64,000 bases of DNA, from assembly GCF_025642745.1 (NCBI RefSeq), contig NZ_JANZKP010000014.1:1-64000 (forward strand). The letters are read 5' to 3'. The stretch's first letter is position 1. Each line of letters starts with the position of its first letter. The stretch is from Cellulomonas sp. RIT-PI-Y. Its GTDB lineage: Bacteria > Actinomycetota > Actinomycetes > Actinomycetales > Cellulomonadaceae. The translations under genes and the position numbers were made by a program. The notes under the pieces were generated by a model. That model was not told the DNA's origin and searched no databases. It saw only the letters and a list, made by a program, of their open reading frames with translations. Positions 16,502 through 25,092 of the stretch are shown one piece after another.

Positions 16502-17671
16502 ATGAACGTGTTGGAACGCGCGGGTCGGCTGACCGCCCACGCCGCCGCCGTCCCCGGGTCGGGGATCCGGGAGATCGTCATGCTGGCCTACGGCCGGGAC
16601 GACGTGGTGCACCTGGAGATCGGCGAGCCGGACTTCGGCACCCCGACGCACATCGTCGCCGCGGGTGACGCCGCCCTGGCCACCGCGAACCGCTACACCC
16701 CGAGCGCCGGGATCCCACCGCTGCGCGCGGCGATCGCGGACCGGCTGCACACCCGTTACGGCACGCCGGACGACCCCGAGCGGGTGGTCGTCAGCCAGGG
16801 CGCCGTGCAGGGGCTGGCCGCCGTGCTGTCCGTCCTGGTCGAGCCGGGCGACGAGGTGCTGATCCCCGATCCGGCGTGGCCGAACTACGAGATGCAGACC
16901 CTGCTGCTCGGCGGCCGACCGGTGCGCTACCCGCTGGACCCCGCACACGGCTTCCGCCCCGACCCGGAGCAGGTCGCCGCCCTGATCGGCCCGCGCACCA
17001 AGGTCCTGGTGCTCAACACCCCGGGCAACCCGACCGGCGCCGTACTGGAACCGGGGCTGATCGAGGCACTGGTCACCGCCGCCGTCCGCCGCGGCGTGAC
17101 CGTGGTCTCGGACGAGGTCTACGACGAGATCGTCCTGGACGGTCGCCACACCAGTGCCCTCACGGTGGCGCCGGACGACGTGGTCGGGGTGTTCAGTTTC
17201 TCCAAGACCTACGCCATGACCGGGTCCCGGGTCGGCTACCTGACCGCGCCCGCCTGGCTGGCGCCCACGGTCGCCCGGGTGCAGGAGCCCCTGCTGTCCT
17301 CGATCTCGGCCGCCGCCCAGGCGTCGGCGCTGGCCGCGCTGCGTGGTCCGCAGGACGCGGTGACCGCGATGGTCGCCACCTACCGCGACCGCCGTGACCT
17401 GGTGGTGGACCGGTTGGCCGCCGCCGGGCACCGGGTCACCCCACCGGCGGGCGCGTTCTACCTGATGCTGCCGCTCACCCCGGGTGCCGACTCCCGGGCC
17501 GCCGCGCTCGACCTGGTGGACCACGGCGTCGCCCTGGCACCCGGCACCGCCTTCGGCACCGCCGCGCGCAGTCACCTGCGCCTGTCGCTGGCGTCCTCGG
17601 CGGCCGACCTGGTGGCCGGGATCGACCGCTTCACCGCCTGGTACGCCCACACCGACGGAGGTGTCCGATGA
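16502..17671 (+). CDS. Pyridoxal-phosphate aminotransferase, class I/II (aspartate aminotransferase fold)
   Basis: 389 aa fold-type I aminotransferase. PLP-binding lysine K235 lies in VFSFSKTYAMTGSRVGYL; also seen are LEIGEPDFGTP, LVLNTPGNPTGAV and DEVYDEIV. A purine-rich GAGAGAGA site precedes the ATG. It heads an operon with a complete polar amino-acid importer, so it probably removes the amino group of the imported amino acid. The divergent HpaI-type aldolase would then fit a 4-hydroxy-2-oxoacid product; this link is inference. Confidence 0.92.
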   Translation: MNVLERAGRLTAHAAAVPGSGIREIVMLAYGRDDVVHLEIGEPDFGTPTHIVAAGDAALATANRYTPSAGIPPLRAAIADRLHTRYGTPDDPERVVVSQGAVQGLAAVLSVLVEPGDEVLIPDPAWPNYEMQTLLLGGRPVRYPLDPAHGFRPDPEQVAALIGPRTKVLVLNTPGNPTGAVLEPGLIEALVTAAVRRGVTVVSDEVYDEIVLDGRHTSALTVAPDDVVGVFSFSKTYAMTGSRVGYLTAPAWLAPTVARVQEPLLSSISAAAQASALAALRGPQDAVTAMVATYRDRRDLVVDRLAAAGHRVTPPAGAFYLMLPLTPGADSRAAALDLVDHGVALAPGTAFGTAARSHLRLSLASSAADLVAGIDRFTAWYAHTDGGVR

Positions 17672-18477
17672 CCGTCGACCTGTCCGGAGGAACCGTGACC
17701 ACCACCCGCACCGAGCCCACCGCACCGCCCGACGACCGCAGGCCGGTGATCCGGACGCGCGGTCTGCGCAAGTCCTTCGGCGATCTGGAGGTGCTGGGCG
17801 GGATCGACCTGGACGTGCACCCGGGCGAACACGTGGTGCTGCTCGGCCCCTCCGGCTCGGGCAAGTCCACCCTGCTGCGCAGCATCAACCTGCTGGAGCG
17901 ACCGACCTCCGGGTCCCTGGTGGTCGACGGGCACGAGTACGCCTCCGGCACCGCACACCCGCGTGGCACCCCGGTGCGTCTGCGCCGGACCGTCGGCATG
18001 GTGTTCCAGCAGTTCAACCTGTTCCCGCACCTGACCGCGCTGGACAACGTCGCGCTCCCGCTGCGCTCGGTGCGCGGTCTGTCCCGCCGTGACGCCGACG
18101 AGCGCGCCGCTCACGACCTGGACCGGGTCGGCCTGCTGGCCCGCGCCGGGCACTACCCGGCCCAGCTCTCCGGCGGACAGCAGCAGCGAGTGGCGATCGC
18201 CCGTGCCCTGGCCCTGGACCCGCAGGTGATGCTGTTCGACGAGCCCACCTCGGCCCTGGACCCGGAACTGGTCGGCGAGGTGCTGCGCACCATCCGGGCG
18301 GTCGCCGAGTCCGGCATGACCATGGTCGTCGTCACCCACGAGATCGGCTTCGCCCGCGAGGTCGGCGACCTGACCGTCTTCCTGGAACACGGCCAGGTGG
18401 TCGAGACCGGCGGCCGCGAGTTCTACACCGAGTGCCGCACCCAGCGCGCACGTGACTTCCTCCAGGCGGTGAAGTGA
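17668..18477 (+). CDS. Polar amino-acid ABC transporter, ATP-binding protein
   Basis: 269 aa ABC ATPase of the GlnQ/HisP family: Walker A GPSGSGKST, Q-loop GMVFQQFNLFPHLTALDNV, signature LSGGQQQR, Walker B VMLFDEPTSALDPE and the H-loop VVVTHEIGFAREV, all typical for polar amino-acid uptake. Two starts are plausible: ATG 17668, which overlaps the aminotransferase stop and has GGAGG upstream, and GTG 17695, which also has GGAGG 8 bases before it. The extra nine residues carry no domain. Confidence 0.93.
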   Translation: MTVDLSGGTVTTTRTEPTAPPDDRRPVIRTRGLRKSFGDLEVLGGIDLDVHPGEHVVLLGPSGSGKSTLLRSINLLERPTSGSLVVDGHEYASGTAHPRGTPVRLRRTVGMVFQQFNLFPHLTALDNVALPLRSVRGLSRRDADERAAHDLDRVGLLARAGHYPAQLSGGQQQRVAIARALALDPQVMLFDEPTSALDPELVGEVLRTIRAVAESGMTMVVVTHEIGFAREVGDLTVFLEHGQVVETGGREFYTECRTQRARDFLQAVK

Positions 18478-19223
18478 TGGACTGGTCCCTGATCTGGACG
18501 CATCGGCAGGAGCTGATCGACGGGCTGTTCGTGGCGCTGCGGGTGTCCGCGACCGCCCTGGTCGTCTCCGTGGTGCTCGGGATGCTGCTCGCCCTGCTGC
18601 GGATGGCCCGAGCCCCGTTGTCCTGGATCGCCGCGGCGTACATCAACGTGTTCCGCGGCATCCCGGCCCTGGTCAGCGTGATCTGGGTCTACTTCGGCCT
18701 CTCACTGGCCTTCGACATCTCGTTCAGCGTCTACCAGGCCGGCGTGATCGCGCTGTCCCTGCTGTACTCCGCGTTCCTGGCCGAGATCTTCCGCTCCGCC
18801 CTCACCGCGGTGCCGCCGGGGATGCGTGAGGCCGGGCAGGCCCTGGGACTGCGACCGGCCCGGATCTTCTTCTCGGTGGTGCTGCCGCAGGCCGGCAAGA
18901 TCGCGCTGCCCAACATCGGCAGCATGTTCATCGGCATGGTCAAGGACACCTCCACCTTCACCGTGATCGGCCTGCTGGAGGTCGTCCGGGTCACCCAGAA
19001 CCTGGTCAGCACCACCTTCCAGCCCTTCGTGCTCTACAGCGCGGCCGCCGCGATCTACGTCGCCGCCGCCTTCGTCATCGACTTCCTGTTCCGACTGGTC
19101 GAGAAGCTGCTGTCCAGCCCGCCGCAGGGCCGGCTGGCGCGGGCGCTGCGCGCACGTCGACGGGCCCGGATCGAGGAGCTGATCGTCACCACCTCCGACC
19201 GCCGCGAGCCCGCCGCGGTCTGA
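18474..19223 (+). CDS. Polar amino-acid ABC transporter permease
   Basis: 249 aa permease of the HisM/GlnP type with about five membrane helices and the ATPase-contact loop FRSALTAVPPGMREAGQALGLRP. GTG 18474 overlaps the ATPase stop by 4 bp and is followed at once by an ATG (18477), either of which can start. The last ~50 residues are a basic cytoplasmic tail (ARALRARRRARIEEL). It probably forms a homodimeric channel because no second permease gene is present. Confidence 0.93.
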   Translation: MMDWSLIWTHRQELIDGLFVALRVSATALVVSVVLGMLLALLRMARAPLSWIAAAYINVFRGIPALVSVIWVYFGLSLAFDISFSVYQAGVIALSLLYSAFLAEIFRSALTAVPPGMREAGQALGLRPARIFFSVVLPQAGKIALPNIGSMFIGMVKDTSTFTVIGLLEVVRVTQNLVSTTFQPFVLYSAAAAIYVAAAFVIDFLFRLVEKLLSSPPQGRLARALRARRRARIEELIVTTSDRREPAAV

Positions 19224-19274
19224 CCCCCTCCGGCGGCACCCCCTGCGCCTCCGGACCCGAGAAGGGACACCCCT

Positions 19275-20138
19275 GTGCGACTGATGAACTCACGCCCCGC
19301 CCGACGTGCCGGTGCCGTCGGTGCCGTCCTCGCCCTGGTCGGGATGCTCGCCGCCTGCGGCGGGAGCGCCGACGCGGGATCGTCCTCGGCCGACGCGTCC
19401 GACGACCTCGGCCTGATGACCCCCGGCACCCTGGTGGTCGGGATGAACCTGCAGTTCCCGCCCGAGATGTACCTCGACGACGACAACCAGCCCGCGGGCT
19501 ACGACGTCGACCTGCTCAACGCGCTGGCCGACGACCTCGGCGTGGAGCTGCAGATCCAGAACCTGGACTTCAACGGCCTGATCCCCGGGCTGCAGAGCAA
19601 GCAGTTCGACCTGGTCTCGGTGGGCCTGACCGCCACCGAGGAGCGGCAGCAGGTGGTCGATTTCTCCCGGGCCTACGTGCCGTACACCAGCGTGCTCGCG
19701 GTGCCGGACGGCGACACCACGGATGCCACCGTGGACGCCTTCGACCAAGCGGGGGTCACCATCACCGCGCTGCAGGGCAGCTCCGGCGAGAGCCTGGCCC
19801 AGACCAGCTTCCCGAACGCGACCGTGTCCGGGTTCCCGGACCAGAACGCCGCGCTGCTGGAGGTCGCCACCGGCCGGGCGCAGGCCAGCGTGCTGGAGGA
19901 CTACATCCTGGCGCAGTACATCAAGGCGAACCCCGGTCAGGTGCAGAAGGCCGATCTGCCGGAGCCGCTGGACATCGGCTACGGCTCCTGGGCGGTACAG
20001 AAGGGCAACACCGCGCTGGTCGACGCGCTGGACACGTTCCTGTGCGGCCAGCAGACCGACGGCGGACTGGCCGCGCTGTACGAGAAGAACTTCGAGGTCC
20101 CGGCGGACGAGTTCCCGGAGATGCCCTCCGGCTGCTGA
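19275..20138 (+). CDS. Amino-acid ABC transporter substrate-binding lipoprotein
   Basis: 287 aa solute-binding protein of family 3. Signal peptide with lipobox L-A-A-C (MLAACGG), then the ligand core: YDVDLLNALADDLGVELQIQ, FNGLIPGLQSKQFDLVSVGLTATEERQQVVDFSRAYVPY. GTG start with GAGAAGGGA upstream. It is the last gene of the aminotransferase-ABC operon and is closed by a strong hairpin. The conserved arginine that binds the ligand carboxylate in most family members is not obvious here; a threonine/glutamate-rich stretch (TATEER) is at that place. Confidence 0.93.
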   Translation: MRLMNSRPARRAGAVGAVLALVGMLAACGGSADAGSSSADASDDLGLMTPGTLVVGMNLQFPPEMYLDDDNQPAGYDVDLLNALADDLGVELQIQNLDFNGLIPGLQSKQFDLVSVGLTATEERQQVVDFSRAYVPYTSVLAVPDGDTTDATVDAFDQAGVTITALQGSSGESLAQTSFPNATVSGFPDQNAALLEVATGRAQASVLEDYILAQYIKANPGQVQKADLPEPLDIGYGSWAVQKGNTALVDALDTFLCGQQTDGGLAALYEKNFEVPADEFPEMPSGC

Positions 20139-20146
20139 CCGGCCGG

Positions 20147-20190
20147 CGCCGCCGTCGAGGAGCCGGTTCCGGTCCTCCTCGACGGCGGCG
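20147..20190. terminator. Bidirectional hairpin terminator
   Basis: A 16-bp stem (20147-20162 with 20175-20190) around a 12-base loop between two convergent genes. No T-tract follows, as is usual at this GC content. Confidence 0.8.
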
Positions 20191-20193
20191 TCG

Positions 20194-21417
20194 TCACACG
20201 CCGCCGCGCAGCGCGGCGATCGGTTCGACCGACGCCGCCTTGAGCGCGGGGTAGATCCCGGCCAGGAGGCCGATCACACCGCCGCCGGCGGCTGCGCCCA
20301 GCACGACCCAGATGTCCAGGATCGGGGTCCAGGACTGCGCGGCGGAGACCGCGACCACCGCCGCGACGCCGAGGGCCGCGCCGACCATGCCGCCGAGCAG
20401 CCCGACCGTGGCCGACTCGATCATGAACTGACTGGCGATGTCCCGGCGCCGCGCGCCGAGCGCCCGGCGCAGGCCGATCTCGCCGACCCGCTCCATCACG
20501 GACAGCAGGGTGACGTTCGCGATGCCCAGCCCGCCGATCAGCAGCGCCACCCCGCCGAGCGCCAGGAAGATCGTGCTGATGTCCGCCTGCACGTCGCTGC
20601 CCACCGAGGATCCCCCGGAGGGCACTTGCATGGTGACCACCTCGGGGGTGTTGGGCGCCAGCGCGATCGGCACCTGCTCGGCCACCAGGGGCCCGGCGCC
20701 GACCGCGATCCGCAGGTGCAGCTCCTCCGGCGCGGCCAGCGCGAAGTCCTGGCGGGCGGTGCCGTCCGGCATCAGCACCGCGTCCAGCAGATCGGTGCGG
20801 CGCTGCATGCCGTCGATGATCCCGATCACCGTGTAGGCCCGCTCCCCGACGAACACCGAGGGCTGCGCGTCGACCCGGCTCACGCCGAGCCGCTGGGCCG
20901 CCCGGGTGCCGAGCACCACCACCCGGTCGCCGCGCTCGTCGTGCCCGGCGTCGAAGAACCGTCCGGTCACCACCGTGCCGCGGACCGCGTCCAGCAGTCC
21001 GGCCGACCCGGCCAGCACGGCCGGGGAGGTGGCCTCCGGCGCGGAGGGGTCGTTCACCGGCACCGCGGTCACCGTGGCGTCGCCGACGTCCACCGTGGCG
21101 ACCAGACCGGCCGCCTCGACGCCGTTCAGCCGCCCGGCGCGGGCATCGGCGTCCCACGGCAGGGACTGGGTGGCCCGCTGCGACCCGTCCGCGGTGCGGG
21201 TCGTGGCCGGGCTCGCCATCGCCTGGGTCGCGGCGACCGCGTCGAACCGCCGGGCGATCTGGCCGGCCGCGGTCTGCGCCAGCCCGACCGTGACCACCAC
21301 GGAGGCGATGCCGAGCACCGTGCCGAGGATGGTGAGGAACAGCCGTCCCGGTCGCGCGTCGATCCCGGCCGACGCCTCCCGGAACAGGTCCCGGGCGCCG
21401 AAGCGGTCGCTCATCAC
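20194..21417 (-). CDS. ABC transporter permease, MacB/FtsX-like
   Basis: 407 aa MacB-type permease. One N-terminal helix (LFLTILGTVLGIASVVVTVGLAQ), a large extracytoplasmic MacB_PCD domain of about 240 residues, then three helices of the FtsX domain (GGVALLIGGLGIANVTLLSVMERVGEIGLRRALGARR). This type works as a mechanotransducer that acts on periplasmic or cell-wall substrates rather than a classical channel. GTG 21417 overlaps the ATPase stop; ATG 21414 is the alternative. Last gene of a four-gene operon. Confidence 0.93.
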   Translation of the reverse strand: MMSDRFGARDLFREASAGIDARPGRLFLTILGTVLGIASVVVTVGLAQTAAGQIARRFDAVAATQAMASPATTRTADGSQRATQSLPWDADARAGRLNGVEAAGLVATVDVGDATVTAVPVNDPSAPEATSPAVLAGSAGLLDAVRGTVVTGRFFDAGHDERGDRVVVLGTRAAQRLGVSRVDAQPSVFVGERAYTVIGIIDGMQRRTDLLDAVLMPDGTARQDFALAAPEELHLRIAVGAGPLVAEQVPIALAPNTPEVVTMQVPSGGSSVGSDVQADISTIFLALGGVALLIGGLGIANVTLLSVMERVGEIGLRRALGARRRDIASQFMIESATVGLLGGMVGAALGVAAVVAVSAAQSWTPILDIWVVLGAAAGGGVIGLLAGIYPALKAASVEPIAALRGGV

Positions 21418-22133
21418 GCCACCTCCGTCAACCGGCCGTCGGCGATCCGCACCCGGCGGTCGGCCCGGGCGGAGACGACAGTGTCGTGCGTGATGACCAC
21501 CAGGGTCAGGCCGTCGTCGTGCAGCTCGTCGAACAGTTCCAGCACCCCGGCGGAGTTCGTGGTGTCCAGATTGCCGGTGGGCTCGTCGGCCAGCAGCACC
21601 CGGGGCGCCGCGACCACCGCACGGGCCACCGCCACCCGCTGCCGCTCACCGCCGGAGAGCGTGGTCGGCAGGAAGTGCAGCCGGTGGCTCAGGTGCACCC
21701 GGTCCAGCGCGGCCAGCGCCCGTTCCCGCCGTTCGGCCCGCGGCACCCCGCTGTACAGGGTGGCCAGCAGCACGTTGTCCAGCACGGTGCGGTGCGGCAG
21801 CAGGTGGAACTGCTGGAACACGAATCCGATTCGTCCGCCGCGCAGCGCGCTGCGCCGGGCCTCGGAGATGTCCCGGGTCGGCTCGCCGTCGAGCAGGTAC
21901 TCCCCCGACGTGGGCCGGTCGAGCAGGCCGAGCAGGTGCAGCAGCGTCGACTTGCCCGAGCCGGAGGGACCCACGATGGACAGGTAGTCACCTGCCGCCA
22001 CCACCAGATCGCTGGCGTGCAGGGCGTGCACCGGCGGATCGCCTGGGAACACCCGGGTCACCCCTCGCAGCTCCACCACCGGCGGGACCTCGACCAGGTC
22101 GGGCAGCTCCGGTGCCGGGTCGAGGGCGGTCAC
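21414..22133 (-). CDS. ABC transporter ATP-binding protein, MacB/LolD-like
   Basis: 239 aa ATPase: Walker A GPSGSGKST, Q-loop IGFVFQQFHLLPHRTVLDNV, signature LSGGERQR, Walker B VLLADEPTGNLDT and H-loop VVITHDTVV. The LADEPTGNLD form is the hallmark of the LolD/MacB/FtsE class. GTG start overlaps the adaptor gene stop by 4 bp. It drives the permease encoded next. Confidence 0.95.
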   Translation of the reverse strand: MTALDPAPELPDLVEVPPVVELRGVTRVFPGDPPVHALHASDLVVAAGDYLSIVGPSGSGKSTLLHLLGLLDRPTSGEYLLDGEPTRDISEARRSALRGGRIGFVFQQFHLLPHRTVLDNVLLATLYSGVPRAERRERALAALDRVHLSHRLHFLPTTLSGGERQRVAVARAVVAAPRVLLADEPTGNLDTTNSAGVLELFDELHDDGLTLVVITHDTVVSARADRRVRIADGRLTEVA

Positions 22134-23806
22134 GCGTCCTCGTCCGCGCCGGCGTCGTCGGCGGCCCCGGATCCGCTCTCGCCCACCACGACCAGGTCGC
22201 CCTCGGCCAGGCCGTCACCGGTGACCTCGGCGTAACCGCCCGCGGCCAGGCCGGTCTCGACCTCCACCAGGGTGGTGGTCCCGTCCTCGGCGAGCACCTC
22301 GACCCGGGACTCCCCGCCCGGGCCCGCGGTCAGTGCGGCGAGCGGCACCGCCAGCACCGCGCCGCCGGTCGAGGACACGGGGAGCGACACCCGGACGTTC
22401 GAGCCCTGCAACGCCGCGGTCTGCTCCGCGGTCAGGTCCGCGGGCTGCATCGTGACGGTCTTGCGCCCGGCGGTGGACTTGTCGTCGCCGGAGCCCGAGG
22501 ACGTGGCGTCCTCGATCGCGGTCACCGTGACCGCCACCGGCGTCCCGTCCACGTCGATGCTGCCGACGCTGCCGACCTCCAGCAGCGCCGCATCCGCGGC
22601 GGCGGCGGTGCCGACCACCTGCAGAGTGGCGCCGGAGACGCTCATCACCGCGCCCTCGACCGTGCCACCGCGCTTGGCGTTCACCGCGTCCACCCGGCGG
22701 GGCAGCGTCTCCAGGTACACGATCTCGCTGGCCGGCAGCGTGACGACGGTGGCCTGCTGGGCCTCGCTCAGCGCGGTCCTGGCGTCACTCAGGTTGTCTC
22801 GCGCCGCCTGCAGGCTCGCCGACTCCATGCTGGTGTCCGGCGTCGCGCCGAGTCCGGCCCGCTCCGCCTGGGCCACGGCGACCGCATCCCGGGCGTCGTC
22901 GACGTCCTTCTGCTTCTGCGCCTGCTCCCCCGGCGTGCAGCCGGCGCTCGCGCAGGCGTCCAGCTCGGCCTGGGCCACGGTCACCGCGCGTTCGGCGGAC
23001 CGGACCGCGGCATCCGCGGCGGCCACCTGCGCGGCGGTGGTCGAGCCGTTCCGGGCCGAGGCCAGCGCGCCCTCCGCGGCGGTGACCTCCGCCTGCGCCG
23101 AGCGCACCGCCCGCTCGGCGTCGGTGACGGTCTGCCTCTCCTCGTCGGTGGCCGACGGCACCGGGTAGCCGGATCGGCGGTACAGCTCCGCGACCGCGTC
23201 CGCGGTCGCCTGGTCGTAGCGGTCCGAGGTGGCGTCCCCCGCACCGATGCCCAGCGCGCCGAGCGCCGCCTTGAGCTGCAGCACGTCGGGCCCGGAGACC
23301 CCGATCCGCAGCGTGCGGTAGGTGGGCAGCGTGCCCGGCAGCACCAGCACGGGACGCCCGGCGATCTCCAGCGCCACCGACCCCGCGTCCAGCGTGGCGC
23401 CCACCTCCGGCACCTGGCCGGTGATCACGGCCCGCTCGCCGAGCTCGGCGGTCTCGACCCGCAGGTCGACGGCGTCGTCGAAGACCACGTCACCGCGCAG
23501 CGTCACGTCGTTGCTCAGCTCGCGGTTCTCCACCGGCACCGTGATCGGCCCGGCCTCGGGTGCGGCGGTGCGGGCGGCGGCCTCGGCGGGGTTCACGATC
23601 AGGCGGGACAACCCCAGACCCGCGATCAGGCTGACCACGGCGACACCGGCCAGCACGAGCAGCGTGCGGTTACCGGTGCGCCAGGACGGACGCGCCGCGG
23701 CGGGCTCCGTCGCGTCCGCCGACCCGAGCTCGGCCGGCTCGACCTCGGCGGGGACGCCCTCGGCGGCGACGATCTCGGTGGGCTGCTCGTCCCGGTGCGC
23801 GCTCAC
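22130..23806 (-). CDS. HlyD-type membrane-fusion/adaptor protein with a peptidoglycan-binding domain
   Basis: 558 aa. A single N-terminal membrane helix (LLVLAGVAVVSLIAGLGLSRLIV, near residue 55) anchors it with the bulk outside. An extracellular peptidoglycan-binding type-1 domain (VSGPDVLQLKAALGALGIGAGD, about residues 170-220) is inserted before a long alanine-rich coiled-coil hairpin (about 225-345). The hairpin tip carries a cysteine pair, CASAGC at about 285-290. The C-terminus has the beta-barrel and membrane-proximal segments of MFP adaptors. GTG start overlaps the lipoprotein stop. In Gram-positives such adaptors link MacB-like pumps to the cell wall. Confidence 0.9.
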   Translation of the reverse strand: MSAHRDEQPTEIVAAEGVPAEVEPAELGSADATEPAAARPSWRTGNRTLLVLAGVAVVSLIAGLGLSRLIVNPAEAAARTAAPEAGPITVPVENRELSNDVTLRGDVVFDDAVDLRVETAELGERAVITGQVPEVGATLDAGSVALEIAGRPVLVLPGTLPTYRTLRIGVSGPDVLQLKAALGALGIGAGDATSDRYDQATADAVAELYRRSGYPVPSATDEERQTVTDAERAVRSAQAEVTAAEGALASARNGSTTAAQVAAADAAVRSAERAVTVAQAELDACASAGCTPGEQAQKQKDVDDARDAVAVAQAERAGLGATPDTSMESASLQAARDNLSDARTALSEAQQATVVTLPASEIVYLETLPRRVDAVNAKRGGTVEGAVMSVSGATLQVVGTAAAADAALLEVGSVGSIDVDGTPVAVTVTAIEDATSSGSGDDKSTAGRKTVTMQPADLTAEQTAALQGSNVRVSLPVSSTGGAVLAVPLAALTAGPGGESRVEVLAEDGTTTLVEVETGLAAGGYAEVTGDGLAEGDLVVVGESGSGAADDAGADEDA

Positions 23807-24876
23807 TTGTCCCGGCCCGCGGAGGCGGCGTCGGCCCAGGCCTGCAGCTCGGTGCGGTTCTTGTCCACGAACTCCTGCTGCAGCTCGTGGTCGATCTCCA
23901 TCTGCCGCGCGGTGTAGTCCAGCTTCTCCTGGCAGGTGACGTCCGCGACGGCCTGGGCGATCTCCTTCTCCGTGAAGACCTTCACCGCCGCCTCGTCGGC
24001 CTCCGGCGCCGGCGGACCGTCCGGCTCGGCCTCCCAGTCCCAGCTGTCCGCGAGCGCGGCGTACTCGGGGTCGTTCCAGCCCTGCAGCTCGTTGTACTCG
24101 TCGTACAGGGCGTTGGTGGACTCGTTGACATCGGTCAGCCCGTCGAAGCCCTCGTCCGCCATGCAGGAGGTCCAGGACGCGTTCAGCTCGGTCATCCGCG
24201 AGTCGGCCTGCACGGTCTCCCAGAACCGGTTGACCTCGTCCTCGAGGTCGGCGTACTCGGTCCCGGTGTCGCCGCCCTCGTAGACCTCGTGCTGGGCGGA
24301 GCCGTAGCAGCCCGCGGTGGTCCAGTCGTACTCGGTCGACTCCTCACCCTCCACGTACTCGACGCTCGGACCCCACAACGCCTCGTCGTAGGCGAGCTGC
24401 TCGCTCTCCGACATCGCGTCGCGGTAGTCCTGGTTCGGGTCCACGTACTCCTCGCCGGAGTCGGCGGGGTCGCCGTCGTCCTGGGTGCCCCAGGGGTCGG
24501 TGCTGATGCCGTAGCCGTACTGCTCGGCGAACTCGATCGTGCCCCACTGCACGTCCAGGTCGTCGCTGCTGAAGGACACACCGCCGCTGTTGTCCACCGG
24601 CGTGTAGTCGAAGCCCTGGTCCTGCATGCAGGCGGCGACCAGCTCCTCGACCTGACTGTTCTGCCGGTCGGAGTCGGCCTGGATCTCCTCGTCGCTGCGC
24701 TCGTCGTCGTAGTCGTAGCCGTAGATCTGCGCCAGGTACTCGTCCAGGGCGCCGGGCTTCCACTCGGTGTCGGTCTTCCCACCGCCACCGCCGGCGGAGC
24801 AACCGACCAGGGCGAGCGTCGCGGTGGTCACTGCGGCGGCGAGGACGAGCACGCGGCGCGGGCGGGGTGTCGACAT
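23803..24876 (-). CDS. Cysteine-patterned acidic lipoprotein of unknown function
   Basis: 357 aa lipoprotein: signal peptide ending in L-A-L-V-G-C (C26), then a glycine run and a very acidic, tyrosine/tryptophan-rich body. Four further cysteines (about 83, 190, 238, 315) sit in two repeated motifs, ACMQDQGFDYTP and SCMADEGFDGLT, plus GCYG and TCQEK, so two disulfides are likely. The ATG is set by GGAG seven bases upstream; the longer upstream open frame crosses the tRNA and other genes and is spurious. First gene of the MacB-like operon, so it is probably the surface partner or sensor. I do not recognise a named family. Confidence 0.88.
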   Translation of the reverse strand: MSTPRPRRVLVLAAAVTTATLALVGCSAGGGGGKTDTEWKPGALDEYLAQIYGYDYDDERSDEEIQADSDRQNSQVEELVAACMQDQGFDYTPVDNSGGVSFSSDDLDVQWGTIEFAEQYGYGISTDPWGTQDDGDPADSGEEYVDPNQDYRDAMSESEQLAYDEALWGPSVEYVEGEESTEYDWTTAGCYGSAQHEVYEGGDTGTEYADLEDEVNRFWETVQADSRMTELNASWTSCMADEGFDGLTDVNESTNALYDEYNELQGWNDPEYAALADSWDWEAEPDGPPAPEADEAAVKVFTEKEIAQAVADVTCQEKLDYTARQMEIDHELQQEFVDKNRTELQAWADAASAGRDK

Positions 24877-24925
24877 CGAGAACTCCGTTCGTGGGGGCAT
24901 GCGCGCCCGGGCGGACGACAGACCT

Positions 24926-24947
24926 GACTGTGAGCTGTCTGTGACCC
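24926..24947 (-). promoter_or_regulatory. Promoter of the lipoprotein-MacB operon with an 11-bp-spaced direct repeat
   Basis: On the minus strand a TAGGGT hexamer (24942-24947) lies about 65 bases before the ATG. Starting at its last base, TCACAG occurs twice, 11 bases apart (24937-24942 and 24926-24931). Direct repeats one helical turn apart are typical of OmpR/PhoB-type response regulators; this placement over the transcription start would fit repression. Confidence 0.4.
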
Positions 24948-25092
24948 TAGCGACGCCATGTCCGCCGCGAGTCCGACTCGGGGTGGAGATTGCCGGACGA
25001 CCACGGGTGGACACCAGGGCATTCACGCGGAATGCGCAGTCCGACACCGTGGATTGGGTGGACCACTCGGTCGAGTGGCCGGGATGCCTAGG

